DNA of 64,000 nt from Aliirhizobium wenxiniae (lineage in GTDB: Bacteria > Pseudomonadota > Alphaproteobacteria > Rhizobiales > Rhizobiaceae): assembly GCF_014201355.1 (NCBI RefSeq), contig NZ_JACHEG010000010.1, forward strand, positions 62,001-126,000. The letters are read 5' to 3'. Position 1 is the first letter of the stretch, and every line of letters starts with the position of its first letter. Both the position numbers and the translations under genes were made by a program. The notes below the pieces were generated by a model that saw nothing but the letters and a program-made list of their open reading frames with translations, did no database searches and was not told the origin of the DNA. Of the stretch, positions 8,849 through 16,379 are shown in pieces.

Positions 8849-8961
8849 GTTGCTTGCGGCTCTTCGTTCGTGAGCCGTCCCACCACTTCGTTTGCTTGAT
8901 CAATCGCCTCATGTAATTGCATCAGGGGCTTAGAGAGTTCAATGAGGGCTTCTGCTTCCAC
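8845..8961 (-). CDS. Possible 38-aa helical protein
   Basis: GTG start (8959-8961) with GAGG five bases upstream; stop TAA overlaps the stop of the convergent gene. The sequence is rich in Glu, Leu and Ala and would form one amphipathic helix. No relatives are known to me; the call rests only on the ribosome site and composition. Confidence 0.3.
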   Translation of the reverse strand: MEAEALIELSKPLMQLHEAIDQANEVVGRLTNEEPQAT

Positions 8962-9321
8962 TTTGACCTCACGTCGTTATTGCGCGAGGGTCAACCCTTT
9001 CCGGGCGTCCGCTTACGCTCTTCCTCCGACGTTTTGCTAGTGTCTACCTTCTCGGTGTATCGCCCGTCGCGACTGACGTTGAGCCGTCCTTGTTCCGTCC
9101 TGTTGACCAACCCGTTGGGACCGGCTTCTGAAATTTCCGAGTAGGTTGAACAGCGTCGTTCGATAAATCTATTGGCTTTTTGCCATCTTGCTCAGCGATC
9201 TGGCTCAACAAGGGGCCCGGGAGATAGTTCCCGCAGGTCTGCAAACGCCCCCGACGATTCCACTCGCCCAAAGCGACATTACCCCTCGATCGTTAAGAGA
9301 CTGAGCGATATAGACGTCGGC

Positions 9322-9516
9322 ATGTCAGAAGAAGAATTCCGTTGTCGTTTCGTGCAGGCAGTCGTGACGAAATGCTTCCAGAGCGGAAAGTTGCCATTTG
9401 GGCGAAACCCAGGTGAGTACACCGAGGAGGTCGCGGCGAGCTATTGGCTGGAGTTTCTAAGCGACGGTGGGACACCTGAAAAATACGCTGACGAAGACTC
9501 GTTGTTCTGGATCTGA
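9322..9516 (+). CDS. Small hypothetical protein, family A copy 2 (64 aa)
   Basis: Paralogue of the 6782-7003 protein, sharing LPFGR-PG-Y, SYW, SDGGTPEKYA and ED--FW. The ATG at 9322 (MSEEEF) lines up with the start of strong similarity; the frame is open upstream and the true start could be earlier, since no strong ribosome site precedes 9322. It lies between the two family B genes, hinting that A and B were duplicated as a unit. Confidence 0.65.
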   Translation: MSEEEFRCRFVQAVVTKCFQSGKLPFGRNPGEYTEEVAASYWLEFLSDGGTPEKYADEDSLFWI

Positions 9517-9559
9517 CTGACCCCGCCCCCCTGACATCGTCCCATGCGACCCACGACGC

Positions 9560-9584
9560 GGAACTATTCTCAACGAGCAAGGTT
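9560..9584 (+). promoter_or_regulatory. EcfG-type promoter for the Gly/Ser/Asn-rich secreted protein
   Basis: GGAAC (9560-9564), 17 bases, GTT (9582-9584; box reads GGTT). It lies 34 bases before the ATG at 9619. Confidence 0.55.
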
Positions 9585-9618
9585 CGAGCCATGTAGGGTC
9601 AACGAGGAAACAATCCAA

Positions 9619-9942
9619 ATGTTGAAAATTCTTGCGGTAACAGCGCTGTCGATCGGTCTGGCAACTTCGGCACTGGCTCAGAGCTCGAGCGGCGGCAACA
9701 ACGGTGGCGGAGGCAACAACAGCGGAAGCGGCGGCAACAGCAGTGGGACCAGCAGCGATAGCAACTCGTCTGGTGCGAATAATTCTGGCGGGATGAGCAA
9801 TTCCGGCAATCAAGGAAAAGACATGGGTAGCTCGAATACCAATTGCGGTGCTCCCGGTGGCACTCAGGGCGCAGCCCAGTCTCAGCAGAATAACGGCGGC
9901 AGCACTAATCCGGGCGCGGGTACGGCAGGAACTTCCTGCTAA
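9619..9942 (+). CDS. Secreted Gly/Ser/Asn-rich low-complexity protein
   Basis: 107 residues from ATG 9619 (GAGGAAA upstream). A Sec signal peptide (about 1-20, ending SALAQ) is followed by a mature part made almost entirely of Gly, Ser and Asn with NNGGG and SSG stretches. Two cysteines, one in NTNCGAP and one at the C-terminus, could form a disulfide. It is predicted to be disordered and exported to the periplasm or surface. A clear terminator follows. The function is unknown; an EcfG promoter suggests a stress or desiccation role (inference). Confidence 0.8.
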   Translation: MLKILAVTALSIGLATSALAQSSSGGNNGGGGNNSGSGGNSSGTSSDSNSSGANNSGGMSNSGNQGKDMGSSNTNCGAPGGTQGAAQSQQNNGGSTNPGAGTAGTSC

Positions 9943-9971
9943 AACCAGCGCTTAAAAGTGCAAGGGAAAAG

Positions 9972-9995
9972 GCCTCGTTTCAACGGGGCTTTTTT
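9972..9995 (+). terminator. Intrinsic terminator after the Gly/Ser/Asn-rich gene
   Basis: GCCTCG-TTTCAA-CGGGGC (six pairs, one G-U) followed by six T. Confidence 0.75.
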
Positions 9996-10023
9996 ATCGG
10001 CGGATTGCTTCACTGCCCTGACA

Positions 10024-10102
10024 TCAAAATGCCCCGCTGCGGCTTTGGGATCGCAGCGGGGCCGGCCTTATTCTCGATGTGTACGCAACAAGAGTCTGGC
10101 GG
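10024..10102 (-). ncRNA. Candidate stress-induced small RNA, copy 1
   Basis: Predicted from sequence only. The minus strand has an EcfG promoter (10109-10133), then about 75 bases without a ribosome site, and ends in a perfect 10-bp terminator stem (10053-10062 with 10031-10040) plus TTTT (10026-10029). The segment CCGCCAGACTCTTGTTGCGT is shared, with few changes, with the second candidate at 12061-12143. The same promoter, conserved core and terminator layout in two places argue for a real sRNA family. The targets are unknown. The overlapping 91-residue minus frame is rejected as coding. Confidence 0.65.
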
Positions 10103-10108
10103 CCATCT

Positions 10109-10133
10109 AACGGCGAACACCGCAAAAGGTTCC
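10109..10133 (-). promoter_or_regulatory. EcfG-type promoter for small RNA copy 1
   Basis: Minus strand GGAAC (10129-10133), exactly 16 bases, CGTT (10109-10112): full consensus. Confidence 0.7.
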
Positions 10134-10197
10134 GTTTCTTTTCGCCACCGCCCTGACATCGAGTAGATGGCCGGCCCAAGCATTTTCCACTGCCGAT

Positions 10198-10222
10198 GGA
10201 ACTCGGGATCCTGAGGCAGGTT
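10198..10222 (+). promoter_or_regulatory. Possible EcfG-type promoter, plus strand
   Basis: GGAAC (10198-10202), 17 bases, GTT (10220-10222). No start codon follows at the usual distance; an 8-bp inverted repeat (TGCAAGTC ... GACTTGCA, 10267-10301) lies downstream and could end a short RNA. A weak call. Confidence 0.3.
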
Positions 10223-10547
10223 AGCGGCTAGGATTGGCAGACACCGCTGATCCGCAACAAGCACGGTGCAAGTCTGGCCTTTCACTCGGGCTGGACTTGC
10301 ATCTTTCAGTTAAGCTTCCCAGGAATTTGTTCTGCGGCTTAGCTTAAATAAACCTCTCTCCCAGCGATGCACGGTGGTCGAGAAAGGGCAGACCATCCGA
10401 AGAAGAGTGTCGGGTATCGTATGTAGGCGGATTAACGTGGACGGGCTAAGGAATGTGATTTAGGCTCTGCTTACGAACGCTGGCGCGAGCAGCTGGCGGC
10501 GTTGACTTGGGGGCTTTTGCGCCTTCGCCACCTATGAAAGGGGCACG

Positions 10548-10958
10548 ATGATTTCTTACTATCCAGACGCAGATCGGCGGCAAACGTCGGACCTCCGCCC
10601 GATGCTTCACAGATGGGCGGCACGCTACACATGCGATGCCCACTTGCGCGAGCAGCTCGTGTCAGCGACCGTTTTCACTCTCGCGGAAGATCCTTATCTC
10701 ATTGATCGTGACCACGTTCGGAGATCTGTCCTGAAGGTGCTGGTTCGCATTGCGAGAGAAGCAATGAGTAAGACCGATTGGCGCAAAGGACCGTTCGATG
10801 TCGAATTGTATCCTGAGGGCGAGCGCTACATCGTTCGATTGAGGAAAGGATATATTATAGAGAAGATGCGCTTCATCAACCGGCGCTGCGCCAGTGATTA
10901 CGTAAAAGCACTCAAGAAGCGGTCGCTTGTTCGCAAAGAATTGCGACTTGACTGCTAA
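10548..10958 (+). CDS. Small hypothetical protein, family B copy 2 (136 aa), sigma-region-2-like N-terminus
   Basis: ATG 10548 with AAAGGGG upstream. It is a paralogue of 8441-8848 over the whole length (DLRPML, WAARYT-DA, LREQLV-ATVF, RRSVLKVLVR, WRKGPFDVE, KKRSLV). The basic protein has an all-helical first half and a beta-rich second half. No EcfG promoter is seen. The sigma-like first half invites comparison with PhyR-type sigma mimics, but this is only inference from pattern. Confidence 0.7.
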   Translation: MISYYPDADRRQTSDLRPMLHRWAARYTCDAHLREQLVSATVFTLAEDPYLIDRDHVRRSVLKVLVRIAREAMSKTDWRKGPFDVELYPEGERYIVRLRKGYIIEKMRFINRRCASDYVKALKKRSLVRKELRLDC

Positions 10959-10965
10959 GACCGTT

Positions 10966-11253
10966 TTACCGGGTGGACATTAACTTCGCCACCACGGTCG
11001 AGAAAAATGAGTCATCATCAAATGGGACAGTGACTAGCAGCACGTCTGCAAGGGTAACCGTATCTAAGTCGCCCTCTCGGCTCGCAATCTGACGGATTCC
11101 AATTCGACGTCCCTGCGCGAAGTCTTGAACCGCGAGCGTGCACAATGACGCGAACGCTTCTGTTCTCGCGGCCGCAAGATCAGCAAAGGGGCTTCCTTCC
11201 GGATCAAGAGCACTCCAATCGGCATAGACTGCATTTAGGTGAAAATTCTGCAT
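10966..11253 (-). CDS. DUF6894 family protein
   Basis: 95 residues, start ATG 11253 with AGAAAGGG upstream. It shows the family layout: an N-terminal strand (QNFHLNAVYAD), a DPEGSPF-DL block, the helix AARTEAFASL, and a C-terminal strand ending VTVPFDD. DUF6894 proteins are common in rhizobia and of unknown role. It is convergent with the family B copy 2 gene. An EcfG-type promoter lies 24 bases upstream. Confidence 0.8.
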   Translation of the reverse strand: MQNFHLNAVYADWSALDPEGSPFADLAAARTEAFASLCTLAVQDFAQGRRIGIRQIASREGDLDTVTLADVLLVTVPFDDDSFFSTVVAKLMSTR

Positions 11254-11276
11254 GTAAACCCTTTCTCTCTAGGGTC

Positions 11277-11302
11277 AACATCCCGCTTCTTCATCTTGTT
11301 CC
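11277..11302 (-). promoter_or_regulatory. EcfG-type promoter for the DUF6894 gene
   Basis: Minus strand GGAAC (11298-11302), 18 bases, GTT (11277-11279; box TGTT). Confidence 0.55.
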
Positions 11303-11325
11303 GGTTGTATCTGGCTTAAATCCGC

Positions 11326-11538
11326 CTAAACCCCCGCTTGCTTGCAGAACTTAGCGACCGCCGAGATGTTAGTGAGCGTGTCCTGCCAACCGGTTGGCCG
11401 ACAGCCCGCCACCTTCTCCGGCCACTCGCAAATCCCATCCGCGTTCACATATCCTATCCAATGGGCGCTCGTCAGGTGGTCGAACTCAAGGAAGACCAGT
11501 TTGTTGGCAGCTAACGAAGACACAGGTCGCCAAACCAT
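11326..11538 (-). CDS. Hypothetical protein, 70 aa
   Basis: ATG 11538 with GAGAGGG six bases upstream; the frame is open further to 11610 but without a ribosome site. The soluble protein is rich in Trp (MVWRP, HWIGYV, EWPEK, GWQD). It is not recognised. Confidence 0.5.
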   Translation of the reverse strand: MVWRPVSSLAANKLVFLEFDHLTSAHWIGYVNADGICEWPEKVAGCRPTGWQDTLTNISAVAKFCKQAGV

Positions 11539-11656
11539 CTCGAATCCCTCTCGCTCAGTACTTACCGCGATCGGTATATGCCAAGACTTGCTTAAAGCTG
11601 GCCGCGTCACAGGGGCTTGATTGGATCGGCCACCGCCCTGACATCAGGTGAACAGT

Positions 11657-11683
11657 GGGCCGGACTAAAACGCTGTCCGGCCC
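11657..11683. repeat. Perfect 9-bp hairpin
   Basis: GGGCCGGAC-TAAAACGCT-GTCCGGCCC followed by TTT on the plus strand. It could act as a weak terminator. One side carries a copy of the GATGTCAGGG repeat described in the findings. Confidence 0.7.
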
Positions 11684-11750
11684 TTTCAGCTGTCCAAGAG
11701 GGGTAATGACAGCTACCGGAGGATGGTCGAATTTGCTTGCGCGAAGCTGC

Positions 11751-11951
11751 TCACTTTGAAGACCAATACCGGTGTTCGTTATCATTAGACGGTTCTACGA
11801 ACACGTGATCCAATATTTCGTCAGCATAGACGAACACAATATCGGGCTCAGCTGGGCGGATGGAAAGCGGCACATTTTTTACGGGTGTCTTCGGGCGCTT
11901 CCGAAATGTAAGTCTCGGAGAACGGACAGTATAAAGCCTTTTGCCTGCCAT
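11751..11951 (-). CDS. Hypothetical protein, 66 aa
   Basis: ATG 11951 with GCGAGG seven bases upstream. The N-terminus is strongly basic (TFRKRPKTPVK), the C-terminal half acidic (DIVFVYADEILDHVFVEP). No known domain is seen; moderate support from the ribosome site only. Confidence 0.4.
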   Translation of the reverse strand: MAGKRLYTVRSPRLTFRKRPKTPVKNVPLSIRPAEPDIVFVYADEILDHVFVEPSNDNEHRYWSSK

Positions 11952-12060
11952 AATATGCCTCGCGATTGAACGAGGTAATATTCAGGTAACTATCTAGGTC
12001 CGCAAGAGACTATTCGAATAATAGTAAGCGTGAAGGCTCAATTCTGCTGCTGCTGCCCTA

Positions 12061-12143
12061 AAATAAAAAGCCCCGCTACAACTTCGTGGGAAGTAGCGGA
12101 GCTTGTTACCCAGCCCCGGAGCGGACGCAACGAGGGTTTGGCG
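12061..12143 (-). ncRNA. Candidate stress-induced small RNA, copy 2
   Basis: Same layout as the copy at 10024-10102: EcfG-type promoter (12150-12175), the conserved core CCGCCAAACCCTCGTTGCGT, then a terminator stem (12093-12102 with 12070-12079, nine of ten pairs) and a T-rich tail (12061-12069). It starts just after the minus-strand gene ending at 12192. No start codon with a ribosome site lies inside. Function and targets are unknown. Confidence 0.65.
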
Positions 12144-12149
12144 GGTTAA

Positions 12150-12175
12150 AACTACGAAGGCCGTGAAAAGGTTCC
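12150..12175 (-). promoter_or_regulatory. EcfG-type promoter for small RNA copy 2
   Basis: Minus strand GGAAC (12171-12175), 18 bases, GTT (12150-12152; box AGTT). The first 7 bases after GGAAC-adjacent C (TTTT-C/G) match copy 1. Confidence 0.55.
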
Positions 12176-12191
12176 GCTGCCCACCCAGAAT

Positions 12192-12416
12192 CTAATGGAT
12201 GGACCCCGTATGAGAAGTCCGCCAGAACCAAACACTCCAACCGGTACCTCGATAGGCCCCGCAAACAGCGTCTGTCTCAAGCATCGCAACCGCTTCCATT
12301 GCCTCAGCATACACATCCACATTGTCGACTATATCACCGATGAGCTCGGCAATCGTTAGATCACGGACGAAGGATAGGGTCGGGCTTTCAAAGCCAGCGT
12401 GCACAATTTCGCTCAT
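12192..12416 (-). CDS. Hypothetical protein, 74 aa
   Basis: I take the internal ATG 12416 (MSEIVHAGFE, GCGGAA upstream). The frame stays open to 12593 through a stretch shared with 36345-36539, so a longer protein starting at ATG 12560 is possible. The visible part is acidic and helical (FVRDLTIAELIGDIVDNVDV) with an aromatic end (TGWSVWFWRTS). The family is not recognised. Confidence 0.45.
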   Translation of the reverse strand: MSEIVHAGFESPTLSFVRDLTIAELIGDIVDNVDVYAEAMEAVAMLETDAVCGAYRGTGWSVWFWRTSHTGSIH

Positions 12417-12445
12417 TTCCGCAATCTGCTGTCGTAATATCAACT

Positions 12446-12645
12446 GGGTGCCCGCACCGCTTCGGTTGATGCAGCAACATGTAAAATGCTTAGAGATTAC
12501 TGTAGTTGGAAGGAGACTAGCCTCCATTGCACCCACACAATCGATATAGCCGTGATACATCGGAGAGGAAAGAGTGCGAGACCGTACACGCAAATTGCCC
12601 CTCGGGTGGTTCCGAGGGGCTAGAAAGACTGCAAGTCAGAGGCGC
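12446..12645 (-). repeat. 195-bp interspersed repeat, copy 1
   Basis: The minus strand of this stretch matches the plus strand of 36345-36539 over about 195 bases with scattered changes. Shared landmarks: GACTTGCAGTC, a hairpin-forming CGGAACCACCCGAGGGGC, TACGGTCTCG, TGGAGGCTAGTCTC and CATGTTGCTGCATCAAC. The frame GAMEASL-PTTV is kept in both. Confidence 0.8.
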
Positions 12646-13301
12646 GCCAAAAACGGCACACAACCAGGAAGCCACAAGAATTGACTTTTGTCCATTACGG
12701 GAGAAGGCACCGATCACCCGACAGCCATGTTCAAAGATAGATCGCAGCCACCGGCTCGCTATCTCTTGACTGGACAGGTACTACTGTCATTGGGGACACT
12801 GCGATTGGGAAGGGACCAGCCTAACATCAAGGCCGATAAGCTACTCACCTGGTGGCGCTCCCACGGAACGCCACCGTTGAAACACTGGTCTTGAAAGGAT
12901 GTGAACCGGTGACCTGACAAAACTCCTTCTAATAGAACACAGGACAAGGCCCCAAGCTCAAGGCCAGCGGATTCGGCGACTTGCCGCCGACGATTCCGAC
13001 AAACGGACCGTTGCGAAGAAGCTCGGAGGTAACGACCCACAGAGAAGGAATTCCTCACCGACTGGTCGTGATAACAGTCAGGAAAGAAGTCATAGGGGTC
13101 ACAGTCTAAGCTTCGCCTCTTGCACGCATACCGACGCATTCGATCAGCCGGTAAGCCCTTTCGCGGAACGCACCCCTAGACTTAAAGCCCGCACTCAACA
13201 GCACGCTTAAGGTTACGCCAACCATGTCCGCGATATGAGAGGTGATTTAAAGGATCTAATAAAGACCACGCTGTAGGCTTTGACGTAAGGCAGGCAGAGC
13301 A
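12646..13301. other. Intergenic region without a supported gene
   Basis: It holds a tRNA-arm-like fragment at 12891-12914 (minus strand GGTCACCGGTTCACATCC, close to the one at 6538-6561). I see no convincing open frame in either direction. Confidence 0.5.
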
Positions 13302-14516
13302 ATGCAGATCGATTTACAAACCCTTTGGTACTTAACCGTCGGAACGCTGCTGGTGTCAGCGTCGCTTCTCCTTTGGGAAAGGCAAGCTCATCCAGGTCGC
13401 GCACGCGTGATCGGTGTTCTGGCCACGGCACTCTTCGCGTTCGTTCTCGGCAGCATGCTTGCAATGAACCGCAGCCACTTTCCGGTCGCGCTCGGCATGG
13501 GGGCGACCAACATCCTAATGATGTTCGGCTATCTTCTGGTCCTTAACGCCAGCGCCGCCTTGGACGGTCACCGCTATTTCTGGTCGTCCGTCGCAGCGCT
13601 AAGCTTCCTAGCCATCGTCTGGGCGATCGCTGGCACGCACTTTCCTGCCGCCTTCTGGAACCATGTCTCGTCTATCCCCATCGCGCTGACCTGCGGCCTG
13701 ACAGCATGGATACTTCTACGCAGCCCCACGATCCAGCAATTGCGGTCCCGTCCGATCGCCGTATCGATCTCGGCCGTCCATACCGTGTTCTACCTTGGTC
13801 GGGCGTTTATTGCCCCTGTTCTCGTTCAGCAGTACGGGCAAGATATTATCTCGATCGTCGGGAAGGCGACGATGTACGAGGCCGTCTTGTACTCGGTCGC
13901 GATGCCGATGTCCTTTCTGATGATTATTCGAGAGGAGGAAAAGCTCCAGCTGCTCCGCATGTCACAAACCGATCAGCTGACTGGGCTTGCAAACCGTCAC
14001 GCCTTTTTTGAGCAGGCAGATCGGATCCTACGGGAGCGGCATGGTGACCCCGTCTCCCTACTCGCCTTCGACCTCGATCATTTCAAGGCGATCAACGACC
14101 GTCACGGACATCCAACCGGAGATAAGGTTCTGCAGCTGTTCGCCGAAACCGCACGCGAAGAAGCGGGCCCCGACGCGCTTATTGCCCGGCTGGGCGGTGA
14201 GGAATTCGCTGCGCTTCTGCCACGATGCGACCATTCCCAAGCTCTCAGTCGCGGCTCGGCGATCGCAAGCCGGTTTGCCAAAGCAGCCGCTCGGGCAGAG
14301 GGCTTGAAAACCCGGGCCACCGTCAGTATTGGCCTTGCGGCACCGGACTGCCACGACCTCGCCGGGATGCTTGCAAGCGCCGATGGCGCGCTCTACCGGG
14401 CGAAGGCCCTTGGGCGGAATCGCGTTGAAACCACAGGACCAAACGAATTGCTGCTGCAACCGCAAGCCGATCCCTTGCATCGTCAGTTGCGGGTAGTGGC
14501 GACGGAGGCGTCCTAA
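13302..14516 (+). CDS. Membrane diguanylate cyclase (GGDEF domain)
   Basis: 404 residues. The N-terminal half holds about six membrane helices (roughly residues 8-210) without a known sensor domain name. A GGDEF domain follows (about 225-385): DQLTGLANRHAF, the substrate loop FDLDHFKAINDRHGH and the active-site ARLGGEEF, a functional variant of GGDEF. It makes cyclic di-GMP from two GTP at the inner membrane. No RxxD inhibitory site is obvious just before GGEEF. It stands alone; the neighbours are unrelated. Confidence 0.92.
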   Translation: MQIDLQTLWYLTVGTLLVSASLLLWERQAHPGRARVIGVLATALFAFVLGSMLAMNRSHFPVALGMGATNILMMFGYLLVLNASAALDGHRYFWSSVAALSFLAIVWAIAGTHFPAAFWNHVSSIPIALTCGLTAWILLRSPTIQQLRSRPIAVSISAVHTVFYLGRAFIAPVLVQQYGQDIISIVGKATMYEAVLYSVAMPMSFLMIIREEEKLQLLRMSQTDQLTGLANRHAFFEQADRILRERHGDPVSLLAFDLDHFKAINDRHGHPTGDKVLQLFAETAREEAGPDALIARLGGEEFAALLPRCDHSQALSRGSAIASRFAKAAARAEGLKTRATVSIGLAAPDCHDLAGMLASADGALYRAKALGRNRVETTGPNELLLQPQADPLHRQLRVVATEAS

Positions 14517-14624
14517 CTCGATGTAGCGCTTTTGGACAAGCGCGCCTTGAGTGCAATCAAACAGTCTTTCACCTAGAGAGAATGACCTAGGTTAAGGTAT
14601 TTAAGCCGGAGAAACGATTTATTT

Positions 14625-15725
14625 CTACAGCAACAGCGAGTAGCGGGTATGCCGTCGTTCGCCCGTGCGCGTCAGGGCACCGATCTCCACGAGATGCTGA
14701 AGATCGCGTGTCGCTGTTGCGCGGGATGTGCCTGTGATCGAGATGTAGTTTTCAGCACTTAGCCCCCCCTCGAAGCCTGCCGTGCCTTCCTTGAAAATGC
14801 GCGCGATCACCTTTTCCTGCCGCTCGTTCAGTTTGCCTTGAAAACGGTCGTAGAACTTTGTTTTCTTGATGAAGAAATCTACGCGCTCAAGCGTTGCACG
14901 TTGAGCATCCAGGATCGTTTCCGAGAAAAAAATGACCCAATCGGTGATGTCGAGTGTACGCTGGTGGCGCTCAAGTTCGGAATAGTAGGCCTTTCGGTTC
15001 TTCTCGATTGTGAAGGCGAGCGATATGAGACTTGGCTGCCCTATGTTTTGCGCCAGGGATTTCTCAGCAAGCGCCCGCCCAATTCGGCCATTGCCATCCT
15101 CAAATGGATGTATGCTTTCAAAGTAAAGATGGCCGATAGCTGCGCGCGCCAAAGCTTGAAGCGGAGTTTCATTGGTTGGCCCAGATTGATTGAACCATGC
15201 GATGAAGGTCTCCATCTCAACTGTAACCTGACGAGATGGGGGAGCCTCGAAATGGATTGTGGGCTTGTCCAATCGACCTGACACGATCTGCATGGCGTCT
15301 TCATGCTTGCGGTAAGCACCAACCGTTTCGATATATCGATTTCCTGCCATCAGCATTGAGTGCCAGTGGAACAGTTTTTCATGGTGCAGCGGCCCGTGCC
15401 AGCTTCGATAGACGTCAGCCATCATCTCGGCGATCCCCCGCTCCTGGGGACGGACCTGTCGATCATCGCTATTGAGCCCGAACTGCCGGCGGAGTGATGA
15501 TTGGACGCTTACGCGGTCGAGAAACTCCCCCTCGATCTCTGAGGTCTTGATCGCTTCGTCGCTCAACAATTCAATGCGAAGCTGGCTGCTGTCGTCCTCG
15601 TCGAAATGCCGAACGGCACCGATGACTTCGCCGGCGGATTGCAGGAATTTCTGCTCCAATGGTAAGAGGCTTGCAGCTTCGTACCTGAAGTTTGGCCAAT
15701 CGGCGCTCTGCCAGTTCCACTGCAT
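14625..15725 (-). CDS. Fic family protein (probable AMP transferase) with N-terminal inhibitory motif
   Basis: 366 residues. It starts with a DUF4172-like segment (WQSADWPNFRYE). TSEIEGE (about 62-68) matches the S/T-xxx-E-G/N inhibitory helix of class II Fic proteins. The catalytic motif HPFEDGNGRIGR lies near residue 213. The C-terminus is a winged-helix-like domain (TSRATATRDLQHLVEIGALTR, about 333-353). Fic enzymes usually transfer AMP to hydroxyl side chains of target proteins. The C-terminal domain and the inverted repeat touching its start codon suggest it regulates its own promoter. Confidence 0.92.
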   Translation of the reverse strand: MQWNWQSADWPNFRYEAASLLPLEQKFLQSAGEVIGAVRHFDEDDSSQLRIELLSDEAIKTSEIEGEFLDRVSVQSSLRRQFGLNSDDRQVRPQERGIAEMMADVYRSWHGPLHHEKLFHWHSMLMAGNRYIETVGAYRKHEDAMQIVSGRLDKPTIHFEAPPSRQVTVEMETFIAWFNQSGPTNETPLQALARAAIGHLYFESIHPFEDGNGRIGRALAEKSLAQNIGQPSLISLAFTIEKNRKAYYSELERHQRTLDITDWVIFFSETILDAQRATLERVDFFIKKTKFYDRFQGKLNERQEKVIARIFKEGTAGFEGGLSAENYISITGTSRATATRDLQHLVEIGALTRTGERRHTRYSLLL

Positions 15726-15752
15726 GAGTTATAGCCCATATTTCTATAACTC
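15726..15752. promoter_or_regulatory. Perfect 9-bp inverted repeat at the fic start, probable operator
   Basis: GAGTTATAG-9-CTATAACTC (15726-15734 and 15744-15752), starting one base upstream of the fic ATG. Its AT-rich, symmetrical arms and its position fit an autoregulatory operator for the winged-helix tail of the Fic protein (inference). Confidence 0.6.
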
Positions 15753-15959
15753 AGAAATATCCACGTATATGAGCCATGGCAAGCCTATCTATCGCTCAGC
15801 TATAAAAATCCCACGTGCTTCACTGCAGCGTGACAATCTGAAAAAGCTGCCTTTTGCCGAACATACTTTATTAAAGGGCACATCCTATTTCCGCTCGCCC
15901 TCGGCATTACCGCCGAGAGAAACGGAATGATTATGGCCAACGACATTTCATCAAGCCAT

Positions 15960-16113
15960 TTTGAGCCGAGAGCATCGTCCGCTTGACGCCCAGCCGTTTT
16001 GTCAGGAACGGAGCGATCGAAGTAATCGATCCACTATCGTCCACCATCTTTCCGAAGATCCCGCCGAGCAGGAACATCGGAAACCTTTGCGTGACGAAGC
16101 GCGCTGTCCCGTT
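15960..16113 (-). pseudogene. GntP-type permease fragment
   Basis: The minus strand encodes FVTQRFPMFLLGGIFGKMVDDSGS, here split in pieces: FPMFLLGGIFGKM and DDSGS-TSIAPFLTKRLG. These correspond to an early membrane segment of GntP/citrate-type symporters. Nothing of the remaining 400 residues is present. The stretch 15753-16379 otherwise holds no gene I can support. Confidence 0.6.
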
Positions 16114-16379
16114 CATGGGTATCCAGCCCCTGCAGTGCGGTGCGCGAAAATCGTGCGCAACTGTCGGCTTCTCCATCGAGGCAAAGAAGTTCTAACCGCT
16201 GATCGAACAACCACCAGGCTCATCGCCGCGGGGTCAGCTTCGGGGATTATTGGCTGAAGCCGTTCGGCCGGCTCCACCAACTAACGCGTCTGGTCGTTCG
16301 TCAGCGCTTACTAGTCGAAGTTTAACAGGATTGCTGGTCGCGTAGGCCGAATGTATCTCACTACGGTACTATCCGTTCA

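Noticed and set aside
9044..9271. 75-codon minus-strand frame
   Set aside because: It overlaps the family A copy 2 region and lacks a start site; another frame in the same stretch is equally open, so neither is convincing.
10010..10285. 91-codon minus-strand open frame
   Set aside because: It runs through the small RNA promoter and terminator, has no ribosome site and shows no protein-like pattern.
12759..13139. 126-codon minus-strand frame
   Set aside because: Composition rich in Ser, Arg and Cys with no known motif or ribosome site.
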